38,100 nt of DNA from an uncultured Erysipelotrichaceae bacterium (GTDB lineage: Bacteria; Bacillota_I; Bacilli_A; RF39; UBA660): assembly GCA_902797265.1 (NCBI GenBank), contig CADBSF010000088.1, forward strand, positions 1 to 38,100, written 5' to 3'. A program made the position numbers and the translations under genes. Numbering within the stretch: position 1 is the first letter of the stretch; each line of letters opens with the position of its first letter. Below the pieces are notes generated by a model. It was not told where the DNA came from, did no database searches, and saw only the letters and a program-made list of their open reading frames with translations. Positions 31,149-38,100 of the stretch are shown one piece after another.

Positions 31149-31490
31149 ATGTCAAGTATTAAAATAGAACGATTAAATCATACCTATCAACAAGAAATTA
31201 GTATGATTCTAATGAAAGAAATAAAAGATGAAGATATCAAATTTGTTACCATAACAGGAGTAGATACAACCAATGATCTTAGTTTTTCAAAAGTTTATTA
31301 TACGGTGTTAGATGAATCTAAAAAAGAAACAACAGAATTAGCTTTAAAAAAAGCAGCTCCTTTTATTAGAACAAAATTAGCGGAAAGAGTCCAAATAAGA
31401 CATACTCCAGAGTTAAAATTTATTTTTGATACTTCTATTGATTATGGAAATCATATTGAAAAAATAATAGAAGAAATTCATAAAAAGTAA
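31149..31490 (+). CDS. rbfA: Ribosome-binding factor A
   Basis: A 113-residue KH-like protein: IERLNHTYQQEISMILMKEI at the N-terminus, VTITGVDTTNDLSFSKVYYT in the middle and RHTPELKFIFDTSIDYGNHI at the C-terminus are RbfA signatures. It helps 16S 5'-end maturation. It starts 2 nt after infB with AAGAGG overlapping the infB end and closes the operon; the usual truB downstream is replaced by the upstream fusion. Confidence 0.96.
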   Translation: MSSIKIERLNHTYQQEISMILMKEIKDEDIKFVTITGVDTTNDLSFSKVYYTVLDESKKETTELALKKAAPFIRTKLAERVQIRHTPELKFIFDTSIDYGNHIEKIIEEIHKK

Positions 31491-31492
31491 AT

Positions 31493-31523
31493 AGATTGTT
31501 AAGAAATTCTTAATAATCTTTTT
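31493..31523 (+). terminator. infB-rbfA operon terminator
   Basis: A 12-bp stem (one G-T pair), AGATTGTTAAGA / TCTTAATAATCT, with loop AAT and a T run. Confidence 0.8.
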
Positions 31524-31590
31524 CTTTACTTTAAAATGTCAAATAAAAGTCATATAAATCGTCTTATTATATAAAAATTATATTATGTTG

Positions 31591-31596
31591 TATAAT
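31591..31596 (+). promoter_or_regulatory. Possible -10 box of the amidase gene
   Basis: TATAAT at 31591-31596 in a very AT-rich tract (31524-31620); no clear -35 hexamer. Nothing else recognisable in this stretch. Confidence 0.5.
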
Positions 31597-31633
31597 AGAA
31601 TTAACTACCTTTGTTAATAAGGATGTGAAAACT

Positions 31634-32410
31634 ATGAGCGAAACAGAAATAAAAGTATCAGATTATCAGTTGTTTGATAATGGAGTAGAAATTATCAATA
31701 GTTTTAAAGAAAAAGAAACATCAACTTCGAACAAGATTAATGAGATTGCGAATCAATTAAATGATGAATCGATTTTTTTAGGACCTGTATGTGATAATTG
31801 CAAAAGTGCAACAGATCAATTAAAGAAAAGTGTGGATACTAATATATCAAATCTTCAGACAATCAGTAAATTATTATCTGATATCTATACTTGTTATAAA
31901 AATTCAGATAGAGAAACTTTAAATAAATTATTAGGAATTACTAGTGCAACAGATACTACTACAACTGCAACATCTGCTAACTCACAAATTCAATCAGCTC
32001 TTAATTGGGCTATTGGAATTGCTAATGACAATTCTCATGGTTATTCACGAAATACTAGATGGGGAAATCCCAATTATGATTGTTCTTCCTTAGTAATATC
32101 TGCATATGAACAAGCAGGAATAAAGGTAAAATCTGCTGGCGCTAGTAGTACAAGAAATATGAAACAAGTTTTTACAAAATGTGGATTTCAATGGATACCT
32201 GGAGATCCTAAAAAAACAGGTTTAACATTACAACCAGGAGATGTTTTATTAAAGATTGGTAAACATACAGAGATGTATGTTGGAGATAATAAAAATGTTG
32301 GTGCTCATGATAACTATGATAATAAAAATGGTGACTCAAAAGGAAATGAAATCAGTATTAAAGCAAGTAAACATAGTTGGGATGGAGTATTAAGATACGT
32401 AAGATCATAG
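31634..32410 (+). CDS. WXG100-like peptidoglycan hydrolase (NlpC/P60, Amidase_5-like), likely type VII-exported
   Basis: A 258-residue protein without a signal peptide. Residues about 1-100 are helical and resemble WXG100/LXG substrates (SIFLGPVCDNC in the middle, heptad-like helices, and a YKNSD sequence at 88-92 that fits the YxxxD export signal). A Thr/Ser linker (about 102-117) leads to a cysteine peptidase domain with WAIGIANDNSHGYSRNTRWG, NPNYDCSSLVISAY (catalytic Cys150) and KHTEMYVGD (His211), most like bacteriophage-type Amidase_5. It should cut peptidoglycan outside the cell. AAGGATG at 31619-31625 supports the ATG at 31634. No type VII secretion genes are in the window. Confidence 0.85.
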   Translation: MSETEIKVSDYQLFDNGVEIINSFKEKETSTSNKINEIANQLNDESIFLGPVCDNCKSATDQLKKSVDTNISNLQTISKLLSDIYTCYKNSDRETLNKLLGITSATDTTTTATSANSQIQSALNWAIGIANDNSHGYSRNTRWGNPNYDCSSLVISAYEQAGIKVKSAGASSTRNMKQVFTKCGFQWIPGDPKKTGLTLQPGDVLLKIGKHTEMYVGDNKNVGAHDNYDNKNGDSKGNEISIKASKHSWDGVLRYVRS

Positions 32411-32437
32411 AAAAGAAAGAAAAAGAGGAGTGATATT

Positions 32438-33019
32438 ATGCGAAAGAAAAACGTCAATGAAGAATTGATGAATGAAAGTTGGATCTATATATTTTTATTA
32501 ACAACCGTATTAATCTTAATGGAATCATTAAAGACATATACTTTTGAATATCAAGGAATTACCTTATCTTTTACGTTATTCTTATTACCGTTTGTATATT
32601 TAATTTCTAATTATATAATGAAAAAATATGGGGTAAAGAAATGTGTATTGGGAATCTCCATATCTTCTTTATCATTAGTTGTTTTTTATGCAGTAATGAG
32701 ATATGTGGTAGCAGGTAGAGTAGATTTTACTAATATTGCAGGAGAATTTTGTGGATATATTTTAAGTCAATTAATCAATTTAATTATTGTTAATTTTTTA
32801 TTAAATAATACCAAGTCTCCAACTATTCTAATCTATTTAAATTACTTATTTGCAATTGTATTATTCTATTTATTTGATACCCTAATTAGTCTTCAAATGA
32901 TCATTCTAGATGATTTTTGGATTACTTATTTTGTAACATTAGGATTACAAGCAATTATTTGTTTACCAATTGCTTTAATTGATAAACATGTAAAAAGAGG
33001 ATTACCAAAAGAGAAATAA
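32438..33019 (+). CDS. Six-helix membrane protein, VUT/queuosine-precursor-transporter-like
   Basis: A 193-residue protein with about six membrane helices. The layout and the central AGEFCGYILSQLINLIIVNF segment resemble the VUT family (YhhQ/QueT-type transporters of queuosine precursors), whose members have a similar SQLIDVYIF-like motif. The substrate is not readable. Ribosome site GAGGAGTGAT precedes the ATG. It is 27 nt after the amidase gene and probably in its transcript. Confidence 0.6.
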   Translation: MRKKNVNEELMNESWIYIFLLTTVLILMESLKTYTFEYQGITLSFTLFLLPFVYLISNYIMKKYGVKKCVLGISISSLSLVVFYAVMRYVVAGRVDFTNIAGEFCGYILSQLINLIIVNFLLNNTKSPTILIYLNYLFAIVLFYLFDTLISLQMIILDDFWITYFVTLGLQAIICLPIALIDKHVKRGLPKEK

Positions 33020-33020
33020 A

Positions 33021-33056
33021 AAAACCAGGTTTACAAAACCTGGCTTTCTTTTTTTC
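33021..33056. terminator. Bidirectional terminator between convergent genes
   Basis: CCAGGTTT / AAACCTGG (33025-33032, 33036-33043), loop ACA, with a T-rich tract on each side (CTTTCTTTTTTT on plus; TTTTTTT on minus). It contains the stop codon of the minus-strand gene. Confidence 0.9.
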
Positions 33057-33381
33057 TAGAATAAATATAATAAGATCCATAACCTATTAAAGTTAATCCT
33101 ATACACATAGTAATTACATCACTAACAGATGTATCTGGAGTATCTATCAAAGATGCTTGATTATTTGTATTTGTATTTGTACTTGTACTTGATACTTGAT
33201 TATTGGTATCACTTTCACCTTTTTCATAAGAACGATCTATGGTAGTCGTTTCAATTGTTGTTTTCTTATTACCTTTTTTCTTTTTATCAACATTAACAAT
33301 ATTGGAAATGGCTACAATAAGTAAAACAATTACAATAGCTATAATTATCCATTTTAATATAGTTCTTAATAAATCAGACAT
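33031..33381 (-). CDS. Small two-TM protein with Thr/Asn/Ser linker
   Basis: A 116-residue protein: membrane helix at about residues 8-29, a basic patch, a low-complexity Thr/Ser/Asn linker (about 40-80), and a second hydrophobic segment (about 88-108) followed by a basic tail. The end, ITMCIGLTLIGYGSYYIYSRKK, looks like a small membrane anchor with a positive stop. No family recognised. The linker is encoded by a hexanucleotide repeat. It follows pnp after 23 nt and is preceded by AAGGAGATCT. Confidence 0.65.
   Translation of the reverse strand: MSDLLRTILKWIIIAIVIVLLIVAISNIVNVDKKKKGNKKTTIETTTIDRSYEKGESDTNNQVSSTSTNTNTNNQASLIDTPDTSVSDVITMCIGLTLIGYGSYYIYSRKKESQVL
33162..33191. repeat. Hexanucleotide tandem repeat
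   Basis: Five 6-bp units, TATTTG three times then TACTTG twice, encoding part of the Thr-Asn-Ser linker (STSTNTNTNN) of the minus-strand gene. In-frame unit changes would alter only linker length. Confidence 0.8.
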
Positions 33382-33404
33382 ATTAGATCTCCTTCACTAA
33401 TCAA

Positions 33405-35576
33405 TTATTCTTCTTCTTTTTTTGCTTTTTTTTCTTTTGGTTTAGGTAGGGCATCACGTCTTGAAAAGTTTTGTCTTCCTTTTTTATCTTCTCCTAAAGC
33501 TTTTACGATGATTTCATCTCCAACACTAACTACATCACTAGCTTTATTAACTCTTTCATGAGCAAGTTGAGAAACGTGAACAAGTCCTTCACAACCAGGC
33601 CATAATTGAACGAAACATCCAAAGTCTTCTACTTTTACAACTTTTGCTTCATATATTTTTCCAACTTCAACTTCTCTTACAATTTCTTCAATCATAGCTC
33701 TTGTTTTATCAATAATTTCTTGATTAGAGTGATAAATAATAACTCTTCCATCATCTTCAAGTTCTACTTTAACTGCATTTATGTTGGTAACTTCGGTAAC
33801 ATTAGAAGCTTCACAAATGATTTTCGTAATCATTTCTCCTCCTTTACCAATAACATCTTTAATCTTAAGCGGATTAATCATGAATGTTACCATCTTAGGA
33901 GCATACTTAGAAACTTCAGGACGAGGTTCTTTAATTTGTTTCTTAATTACTTTTAAGATTTCCATTCTAGCTTCTTTTGCTTGAGCTAAAGCTTCTTTTA
34001 ATATTTGTTCTGTAATTCCAGCAATTTTAATATCCATTTGAAGAGCAGTAATTCCATCTTCTGTACCAGCAACTTTGAAATCCATGTCTCCTAAATGATC
34101 TTCCATGCCTTGAATATCCGTTAGAATAGTGTATTGATCTTCATGAGTAATAAGACCCATAGCAATTCCTGCAACTGGAGCTTTGATTGGAACACCAGCT
34201 GCCATCAATGACATACATCCAGCACAGATACTTGCTTGTGAAGAAGAACCATTTGATTCTAATATTTCAGATACAACACGAATTGTGTAAGGGAATTCTT
34301 CTTCAGAAGGAATTACTTGAGCAAGTGCTTTTTCTCCTAAAGCACCATGACCAATTTCTCTTCTTCCAGGAGCACCATATCTTCCTGTTTCTCCAACAGA
34401 GAATTGAGGGAAATTATAATGTAACATAAATCTCTTTTGATCTTCCATAGAAAGACCATCAATAATTTGATGTTCATTTAAAGCTCCTAAAGTAGTAATA
34501 GATAATGCTTGTGTTTCTCCTCTTGTGAATAATGCAGATCCATGAGTTCTTGGAAGTAAATCAATATCAGTAGATAGTTTTCTAATTTCATTCATCTTTC
34601 TACCATCAGCTCGAAGACCTTCTTTTACTACGATACTTCTGAATAAATTGTATTCAATATCAGAGACAACCATTTGTACCTTTACAAGAAGTTCTTTTAA
34701 TTCGTCTTCTTTCATGATATCTTCATTTTCTTTTGTAAATAATTCATTCATTTCTTCTTTAATTTCATCAATAGCTGCATATTTCTTTAATTTATCTTTT
34801 ATTCGAAGAGCTTTATCCATTTTTTTTGTAATTAATCCACTAATTCTATCGATTAATTCTTCTTCTGGTACAAGAGTTTCATATTCCATTTTCTCTTCGC
34901 CAATTTCTTTGATAATTTTCTCCTCAAATTTAATTAATTCTTTAATTGCTTTATGTCCAAACATTAAAGCCTCTAACATGATATCTTCACTTACTTGTTT
35001 TGCACTTGATTCTACCATGTTAATCGCATCTTTTGTACCAGCAACTGTTAAATCTAATTCAGATACTTCTAATTGTTCTGGAGTAGGGTTAATAACAAAT
35101 TTTCCATCGACTCTTCCTACTTTAACACCAGCAATTGGTCCATTAAATGGAATCTTAGAAATAGATACAGCAAGACTGGATGCAAGCATAGCTGTTAATT
35201 CTGGAGAACAATCTTGATCTACTGATAAAACAGTAGAAATGATTTGTACTTCATTCTTAAAACCTTCTGGAAATAAAGGTCTCATAGGACGATCAATCAT
35301 TCTAGCTGCTAGAGTAGCTGCTTCACTTGGCCTTCCTTCTCTTTTAATAAAACCTCCAGGTATTTTACCAACAGAATATAGTTTTTCTTGATAGTTAACA
35401 GTTAACGGAAAAAAATCACTTAATAAGTTAACATTCTTAGAAACAACAGCAGCCGTTAAAATAACAGTATCATTATAACGAACAAGGACAGCACCATCAG
35501 CTTGTTTAGCAAGTTCTCCATGTTCAACAACTATTTTTCTACCATGAAAATCTAGTTCAAATATTTTCTTTTTCAT
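33405..35576 (-). CDS. pnp: Polynucleotide phosphorylase (PNPase)
   Basis: A 723-residue protein with two RNase PH domains (N-terminal [20 protein letters not shown]; the second with [20 protein letters not shown] and [15 protein letters not shown]), a KH domain ([12 protein letters not shown]) and an S1 domain ([20 protein letters not shown]). It degrades RNA 3' to 5' using phosphate. Ends in a Lys/Glu tail. It follows rpsO in the usual order. AGAGAGG lies about 10 nt upstream of the ATG and no promoter fits between the rpsO terminator and this gene, so it likely depends on read-through. Confidence 0.97.
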   Translation of the reverse strand: MKKKIFELDFHGRKIVVEHGELAKQADGAVLVRYNDTVILTAAVVSKNVNLLSDFFPLTVNYQEKLYSVGKIPGGFIKREGRPSEAATLAARMIDRPMRPLFPEGFKNEVQIISTVLSVDQDCSPELTAMLASSLAVSISKIPFNGPIAGVKVGRVDGKFVINPTPEQLEVSELDLTVAGTKDAINMVESSAKQVSEDIMLEALMFGHKAIKELIKFEEKIIKEIGEEKMEYETLVPEEELIDRISGLITKKMDKALRIKDKLKKYAAIDEIKEEMNELFTKENEDIMKEDELKELLVKVQMVVSDIEYNLFRSIVVKEGLRADGRKMNEIRKLSTDIDLLPRTHGSALFTRGETQALSITTLGALNEHQIIDGLSMEDQKRFMLHYNFPQFSVGETGRYGAPGRREIGHGALGEKALAQVIPSEEEFPYTIRVVSEILESNGSSSQASICAGCMSLMAAGVPIKAPVAGIAMGLITHEDQYTILTDIQGMEDHLGDMDFKVAGTEDGITALQMDIKIAGITEQILKEALAQAKEARMEILKVIKKQIKEPRPEVSKYAPKMVTFMINPLKIKDVIGKGGEMITKIICEASNVTEVTNINAVKVELEDDGRVIIYHSNQEIIDKTRAMIEEIVREVEVGKIYEAKVVKVEDFGCFVQLWPGCEGLVHVSQLAHERVNKASDVVSVGDEIIVKALGEDKKGRQNFSRRDALPKPKEKKAKKEEE

Positions 35577-35596
35577 ACTACATATACCTCTCTTTC

Positions 35597-35627
35597 AAAA
35601 AAAATAGACACATCAAAACAGTGTCTA
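35597..35627 (-). terminator. Terminator/attenuator between rpsO and pnp
   Basis: On the minus strand TAGACAC / GTGTCTA 7-bp stem with 9-nt loop, then eight T. The stem starts in the rpsO stop codon and the structure lies before pnp. Confidence 0.8.
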
Positions 35628-35894
35628 CTTTCTTAAACCTAATTTTTTAATAACTTCACGATAACTTTGAATATCTTTCTTTGCTAAGTATTGTAACATA
35701 TTCTTACGTTGACCAACTTTCTTAAGAAGTCCTCTACGAGAATGATAATCATGAGTATGTACTTTTAAATGTTCAGTTAAATCGTTAATCTCTTTTGTTA
35801 GAATAGCAATTTGTACTTCACTAGAACCAGTATCATTTTCGTTCTTAGCAAATTCTTTGATAATAGCTTTCTTTTCATCTTTTGTTAAAGCCAT
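35625..35894 (-). CDS. rpsO: 30S ribosomal protein S15
   Basis: An 89-residue protein of exactly the normal length, with [40 protein letters not shown] and the basic C-terminus VIKKLGLRK. It binds the central domain of 16S rRNA. AAAGGAAG lies upstream of the ATG. The own promoter and an about 80-nt leader precede it, and pnp follows. Confidence 0.98.
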   Translation of the reverse strand: MALTKDEKKAIIKEFAKNENDTGSSEVQIAILTKEINDLTEHLKVHTHDYHSRRGLLKKVGQRKNMLQYLAKKDIQSYREVIKKLGLRK

Positions 35895-35973
35895 TTATAA
35901 CACTTCCTTTCTTATGATAATACACCGTAACAAAGAGTAAGTCGGAAATTCTTATCTCCTAGTAACGGCAACT
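35895..35973 (-). promoter_or_regulatory. rpsO leader, possible S15 autoregulatory structure
   Basis: The leader contains a short hairpin GGAGAT-AAGA-ATTTCC enclosed by a longer imperfect pairing CCGTTAC / GTTACGG with one T-T mismatch. Firmicutes S15 mRNAs often have autoregulatory leaders; whether this one binds S15 is inference. Confidence 0.35.
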
Positions 35974-35979
35974 AAATGT

Positions 35980-36008
35980 ATTATACTATATCTTTTTATA
36001 AAATGCAA
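35980..36008 (-). promoter_or_regulatory. rpsO promoter
   Basis: On the minus strand TTGCAT (36008-36003), 17 nt, TATAAT (35985-35980). Confidence 0.85.
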
Positions 36009-36013
36009 ATATT

Positions 36014-37315
36014 TTATGGAGTATATTTGGGAGTTATTCCAATTTGACTTCCTGAAGAAGTAACAAGAACATTTTTTTGTTTTGAAGTCGCAACAATATA
36101 ATAACTTTCTGCTCCGTTTTTCTTAATAGAATTAATGATAGAACTTGTAGGAAGATTCCCATTGCTAGTAGGAAAAATTACATATTTTGCTTTAATCATA
36201 CTATAAACAGTATCTCCCATATCACTATGATGGTGACCATTTTTTAAAACATCTACTTGTAGTTTTCCAGAATACTTACTATTAATTGTTTTAAATTCAC
36301 TATGGGAAGTATTATCTCCTGTAAACAAGAAAGAATTAGAACCATGATCAAGACGGAATATAATCGAATTATAGTTTTGATAACCATCTCCTCTAGCTAA
36401 ACTTTCATAGATTTTATTAGGTCCTAAACAAGTAATCATGGTATCTCCAAAAGTCATTGTTTTACCAGGATTCATAATACTATAAGAGACTCCATCTAAG
36501 CTGATTCCTTGTTCTCTTGCAAAAAGTTTTATTGTATACCAAGTACAAGGACTGTTTCCTGAATCATCACAAGTATTTCTCGCAACAATTACATTTTTAA
36601 TTCCATATTTTTTAATAATCTTAGGAGCTGCTTCCACATGGTCTTTATGAGAATGAGTTCCTAAATAATAGTCAATATGAGTTACTCCTATTTTATTTAA
36701 ATAATTGATTTCAACAGAAGCATTATATTTAAATCCACCGTCAATAAACATGGATTTATCTCCAGCTTTGATGTAAATGGCATCAACTTTAGAGCCACTA
36801 TTAATAAAATGAATTTCTAGGTTTCCTGAAACAGCAGGAGTTCCTGTTGAATCAGAACCATCATCTGTACTACTACCATCACTACTGTTAGAAATTGGAA
36901 CAGCAGGAGGACCAGGTTCTTCTTCTTCTCCTTTTTCATAATCATCTAAACTAAATAATACTTTACTTTTTTCTTCATCATCATCATTATATTGGAAATT
37001 AGAGGATTGCTTATATTGAATCGAATTCCAACATTTACTAATTGTAAAGGACTTATCCAAAAGACCCATAGTAATATTAATGATAAAAGCTAGAAAAAAT
37101 AAAATAATACACGCAAGTATAGAGTTCTTTATTTTTTTGATTCCTTCTTGATCATCAGGATTTATCGATAAACTAGTAAAACGTATAACTAAACTGATAA
37201 TTAAAACAATAGGAGCTAATAGCTGAATAAGTGTAACCATACTTTTTGCAATGGTCAAAAAATAACCCAAGATAGGAGAAGAACAAGTATTGGTAATTTC
37301 TAAAATATTTATCAT
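36014..37315 (-). CDS. TrbC/VirB2-like membrane module fused to ComEC-like metallo-beta-lactamase hydrolase
   Basis: A 433-residue protein. Residues about 1-90 hold two membrane helices around a short loop (PDDQEGIKKIKNSILACI), a layout seen in TrbC/VirB2-type small membrane proteins. An acidic Asp/Ser/Glu/Pro-rich linker (about 107-165) follows. Residues about 166-433 are a metallo-beta-lactamase fold: LGTHSHKDHVEAAP (His221, His223, Asp225, His226), LFTGDNTS and LKNGHHHSDMG metal-binding parts, most like the C-terminal hydrolase of ComEC/Rec2. The catalytic part is probably outside the cell, possibly acting on DNA or RNA or a phosphodiester; the substrate is inferred. GGAGAGG supports the ATG at 37315. 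Confidence 0.85.
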   Translation of the reverse strand: MINILEITNTCSSPILGYFLTIAKSMVTLIQLLAPIVLIISLVIRFTSLSINPDDQEGIKKIKNSILACIILFFLAFIINITMGLLDKSFTISKCWNSIQYKQSSNFQYNDDDEEKSKVLFSLDDYEKGEEEEPGPPAVPISNSSDGSSTDDGSDSTGTPAVSGNLEIHFINSGSKVDAIYIKAGDKSMFIDGGFKYNASVEINYLNKIGVTHIDYYLGTHSHKDHVEAAPKIIKKYGIKNVIVARNTCDDSGNSPCTWYTIKLFAREQGISLDGVSYSIMNPGKTMTFGDTMITCLGPNKIYESLARGDGYQNYNSIIFRLDHGSNSFLFTGDNTSHSEFKTINSKYSGKLQVDVLKNGHHHSDMGDTVYSMIKAKYVIFPTSNGNLPTSSIINSIKKNGAESYYIVATSKQKNVLVTSSGSQIGITPKYTP

Positions 37316-37337
37316 ATATCATCCTCTCCTTTACTCT

Positions 37338-37346
37338 AGTATAACA
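37338..37346 (-). promoter_or_regulatory. Extended -10 promoter of the 36014 gene
   Basis: Minus strand TGTTATACT: TG plus TATACT (37343-37338). An imperfect inverted repeat ACAC-N5-GTGT (37344-37356) overlaps it and could be an operator. Confidence 0.5.
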
Positions 37347-37394
37347 CGAATAGTGTAAAAAAGAAGACAAATTGTTTAAAATATAACAAAAGTA

Positions 37395-37403
37395 TGGTAT
37401 ATT
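37395..37403 (+). promoter_or_regulatory. Promoter of the CPBP gene
   Basis: TGGTATATT: extended -10 with TATATT at 37398-37403. The ribosome site GGTGG (37410-37414) starts 7 nt later, leaving a very short leader. Confidence 0.5.
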
Positions 37404-37418
37404 AATTATGGTGGTATA

Positions 37419-38099
37419 ATGAAAATTCAAAAAAGAATAGTGAGAAGCATCTTAGTATTTTTGATTTTTTGGAATAGTGTTTACTTACAATTAATTCCCA
37501 TCAAATTACTACATTTAAATGTTAATAATTTGTCTGCAACTTCAAGAGTTGCCTTATCTTGTTTTAGTAATATTATTTTGTTTTTCTTATTTTTCTTTGT
37601 TTACAGAAAAGAATTAAAAGAAGATTTCAAAAAGTTTAAAAATAATCTAGTAGAAAATATAGATACAGGTTTCAAGTATTGGTTAATAGGTTTAATCATT
37701 ATGGTAGTTACCAATCACATTCTTGCATTCTTTCTTGCATCAGGTGGCGCAAATAATGAGAATACTATTCAAAGTATGATTAAAGTATTTCCATTTCTCA
37801 TGTTAATTGATGGGGGAATGATTGCTCCTTTTGTAGAAGAAATTGCCTTTCGAAAAACATTAAAAGATGTGATATCAAATAAGTGGATATTTGTATTATT
37901 ATCTTTTCTTATTTTTGGAGGAGCACATGTCATATCAGGAGCAACTGTATGGACAGATTATTTATATATTATTTCTTATGGTTCCTTAGGAGCAGCCTTT
38001 GCTTTAGCTTATTATGAAACGGATACCATATTTACATCAATGACACTTCACATGATGCACAATACAGTATTAATACTAATGTCAATATTTATTTTATAA
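37419..38099 (+). CDS. CPBP-family intramembrane protease (CAAX/Abi-like)
   Basis: A 226-residue protein with about six to seven membrane helices and the CPBP motifs: FVEEIAFRKTL (EExxxR), FGGAHVISG (conserved His) and HMMHNTVLI (His...Asn). These glutamate-type intramembrane proteases process prenylated or other membrane peptides; in Firmicutes some act in bacteriocin maturation or self-immunity. The gene is complete, its stop being two bases before the window end. It is divergent from the metallo-beta-lactamase gene. Confidence 0.92.
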   Translation: MKIQKRIVRSILVFLIFWNSVYLQLIPIKLLHLNVNNLSATSRVALSCFSNIILFFLFFFVYRKELKEDFKKFKNNLVENIDTGFKYWLIGLIIMVVTNHILAFFLASGGANNENTIQSMIKVFPFLMLIDGGMIAPFVEEIAFRKTLKDVISNKWIFVLLSFLIFGGAHVISGATVWTDYLYIISYGSLGAAFALAYYETDTIFTSMTLHMMHNTVLILMSIFIL

Positions 38100-38100
38100 A

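Noticed and set aside
33162-33191. CRISPR-like repeats
   Set aside because: The units are 6 bp, directly tandem and without spacers; it is a simple coding repeat.
34648-35217. 189-residue open frame on the plus strand inside pnp
   Set aside because: It is antisense to PNPase, with Ser/Ile-rich low-information sequence typical of a shadow frame.
36000-36020. A/T-rich palindrome ATAAAAT...ATTTTAT after the metallo-beta-lactamase gene as a terminator
   Set aside because: No T run follows and the sequence overlaps the rpsO -35 box, so it is not a convincing terminator.

Overview
The window is about 38 kb of a very AT-rich, gene-dense chromosome from a low-GC Gram-positive bacterium. Gene content and order place it in the Bacilli or Erysipelotrichia/RF39-RFN20-like uncultured gut Firmicutes; this placement is an inference. 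TGA is used as a stop (cdd, recO, ylxR), so it is not a code-4 Mycoplasma. There are 42 supported protein genes. I see no tRNA, rRNA, CRISPR array, insertion sequence or prophage. No gene-free stretch exceeds about 160 bases (the longest are 10166-10325 and 31491-31633, both promoter or terminator regions).

Layout. 1-331: a double-glycine-leader peptide gene and an overlapping small membrane protein, at the window edge. 421-6228: the classic Firmicutes block rpsU, yqeY, yqfC, yqfD, (vanZ-like), ybeY, dgkA, cdd, era, yqzL, recO. The phoH and 7TM-HD genes usually found after yqfD are missing and a VanZ-family gene sits there. 6298-12081: mostly small or uncharacterised genes, including a membrane-tethered PTS EIIB-like domain without its cysteine, a soluble histidine kinase, a Tyr/Pro-rich coat-like protein on the minus strand, rluB, a family 2 glycosyltransferase and a ferredoxin. 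12102-16706: polC. 16784-22187: envelope genes (anchored proteins, an exported bactofilin-like protein, a D-Ala-D-Ala carboxypeptidase, an SGNH hydrolase, an acyltransferase). 22257-25715: a 1152-residue protein with internal repeats and a TelA-like C-terminus. 25782-31490: a VanY-TruB fusion, then rimP (short), nusA, ylxR, infB, rbfA. 31634-38099: a predicted type VII-exported amidase, a VUT-like transporter, the minus-strand run metallo-beta-lactamase, rpsO, pnp, small two-TM protein, and a CPBP protease.

The genes mainly serve translation and RNA metabolism (rpsU, rpsO, infB, rbfA, rimP, ybeY, era, nusA, pnp, rluB, truB), replication and repair (polC, recO), and the cell envelope. yqfC/yqfD and a sigma-K/E-like promoter on the coat-like gene suggest sporulation or a remnant of it.

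The most unusual items are the VanY-TruB fusion, the repeat plus TelA-like protein, the GG-leader peptide pair, a TrbC-like membrane module fused to a ComEC-like hydrolase, the cysteine-less EIIB domain, and a WXG100-like peptidoglycan hydrolase. Promoters are often of the extended -10 type (TATGATATAAT) and several predicted 5' leaders are only 9-13 nt. Many terminators begin inside the stop codon. All function calls come from reading motifs by eye; no database search was run.
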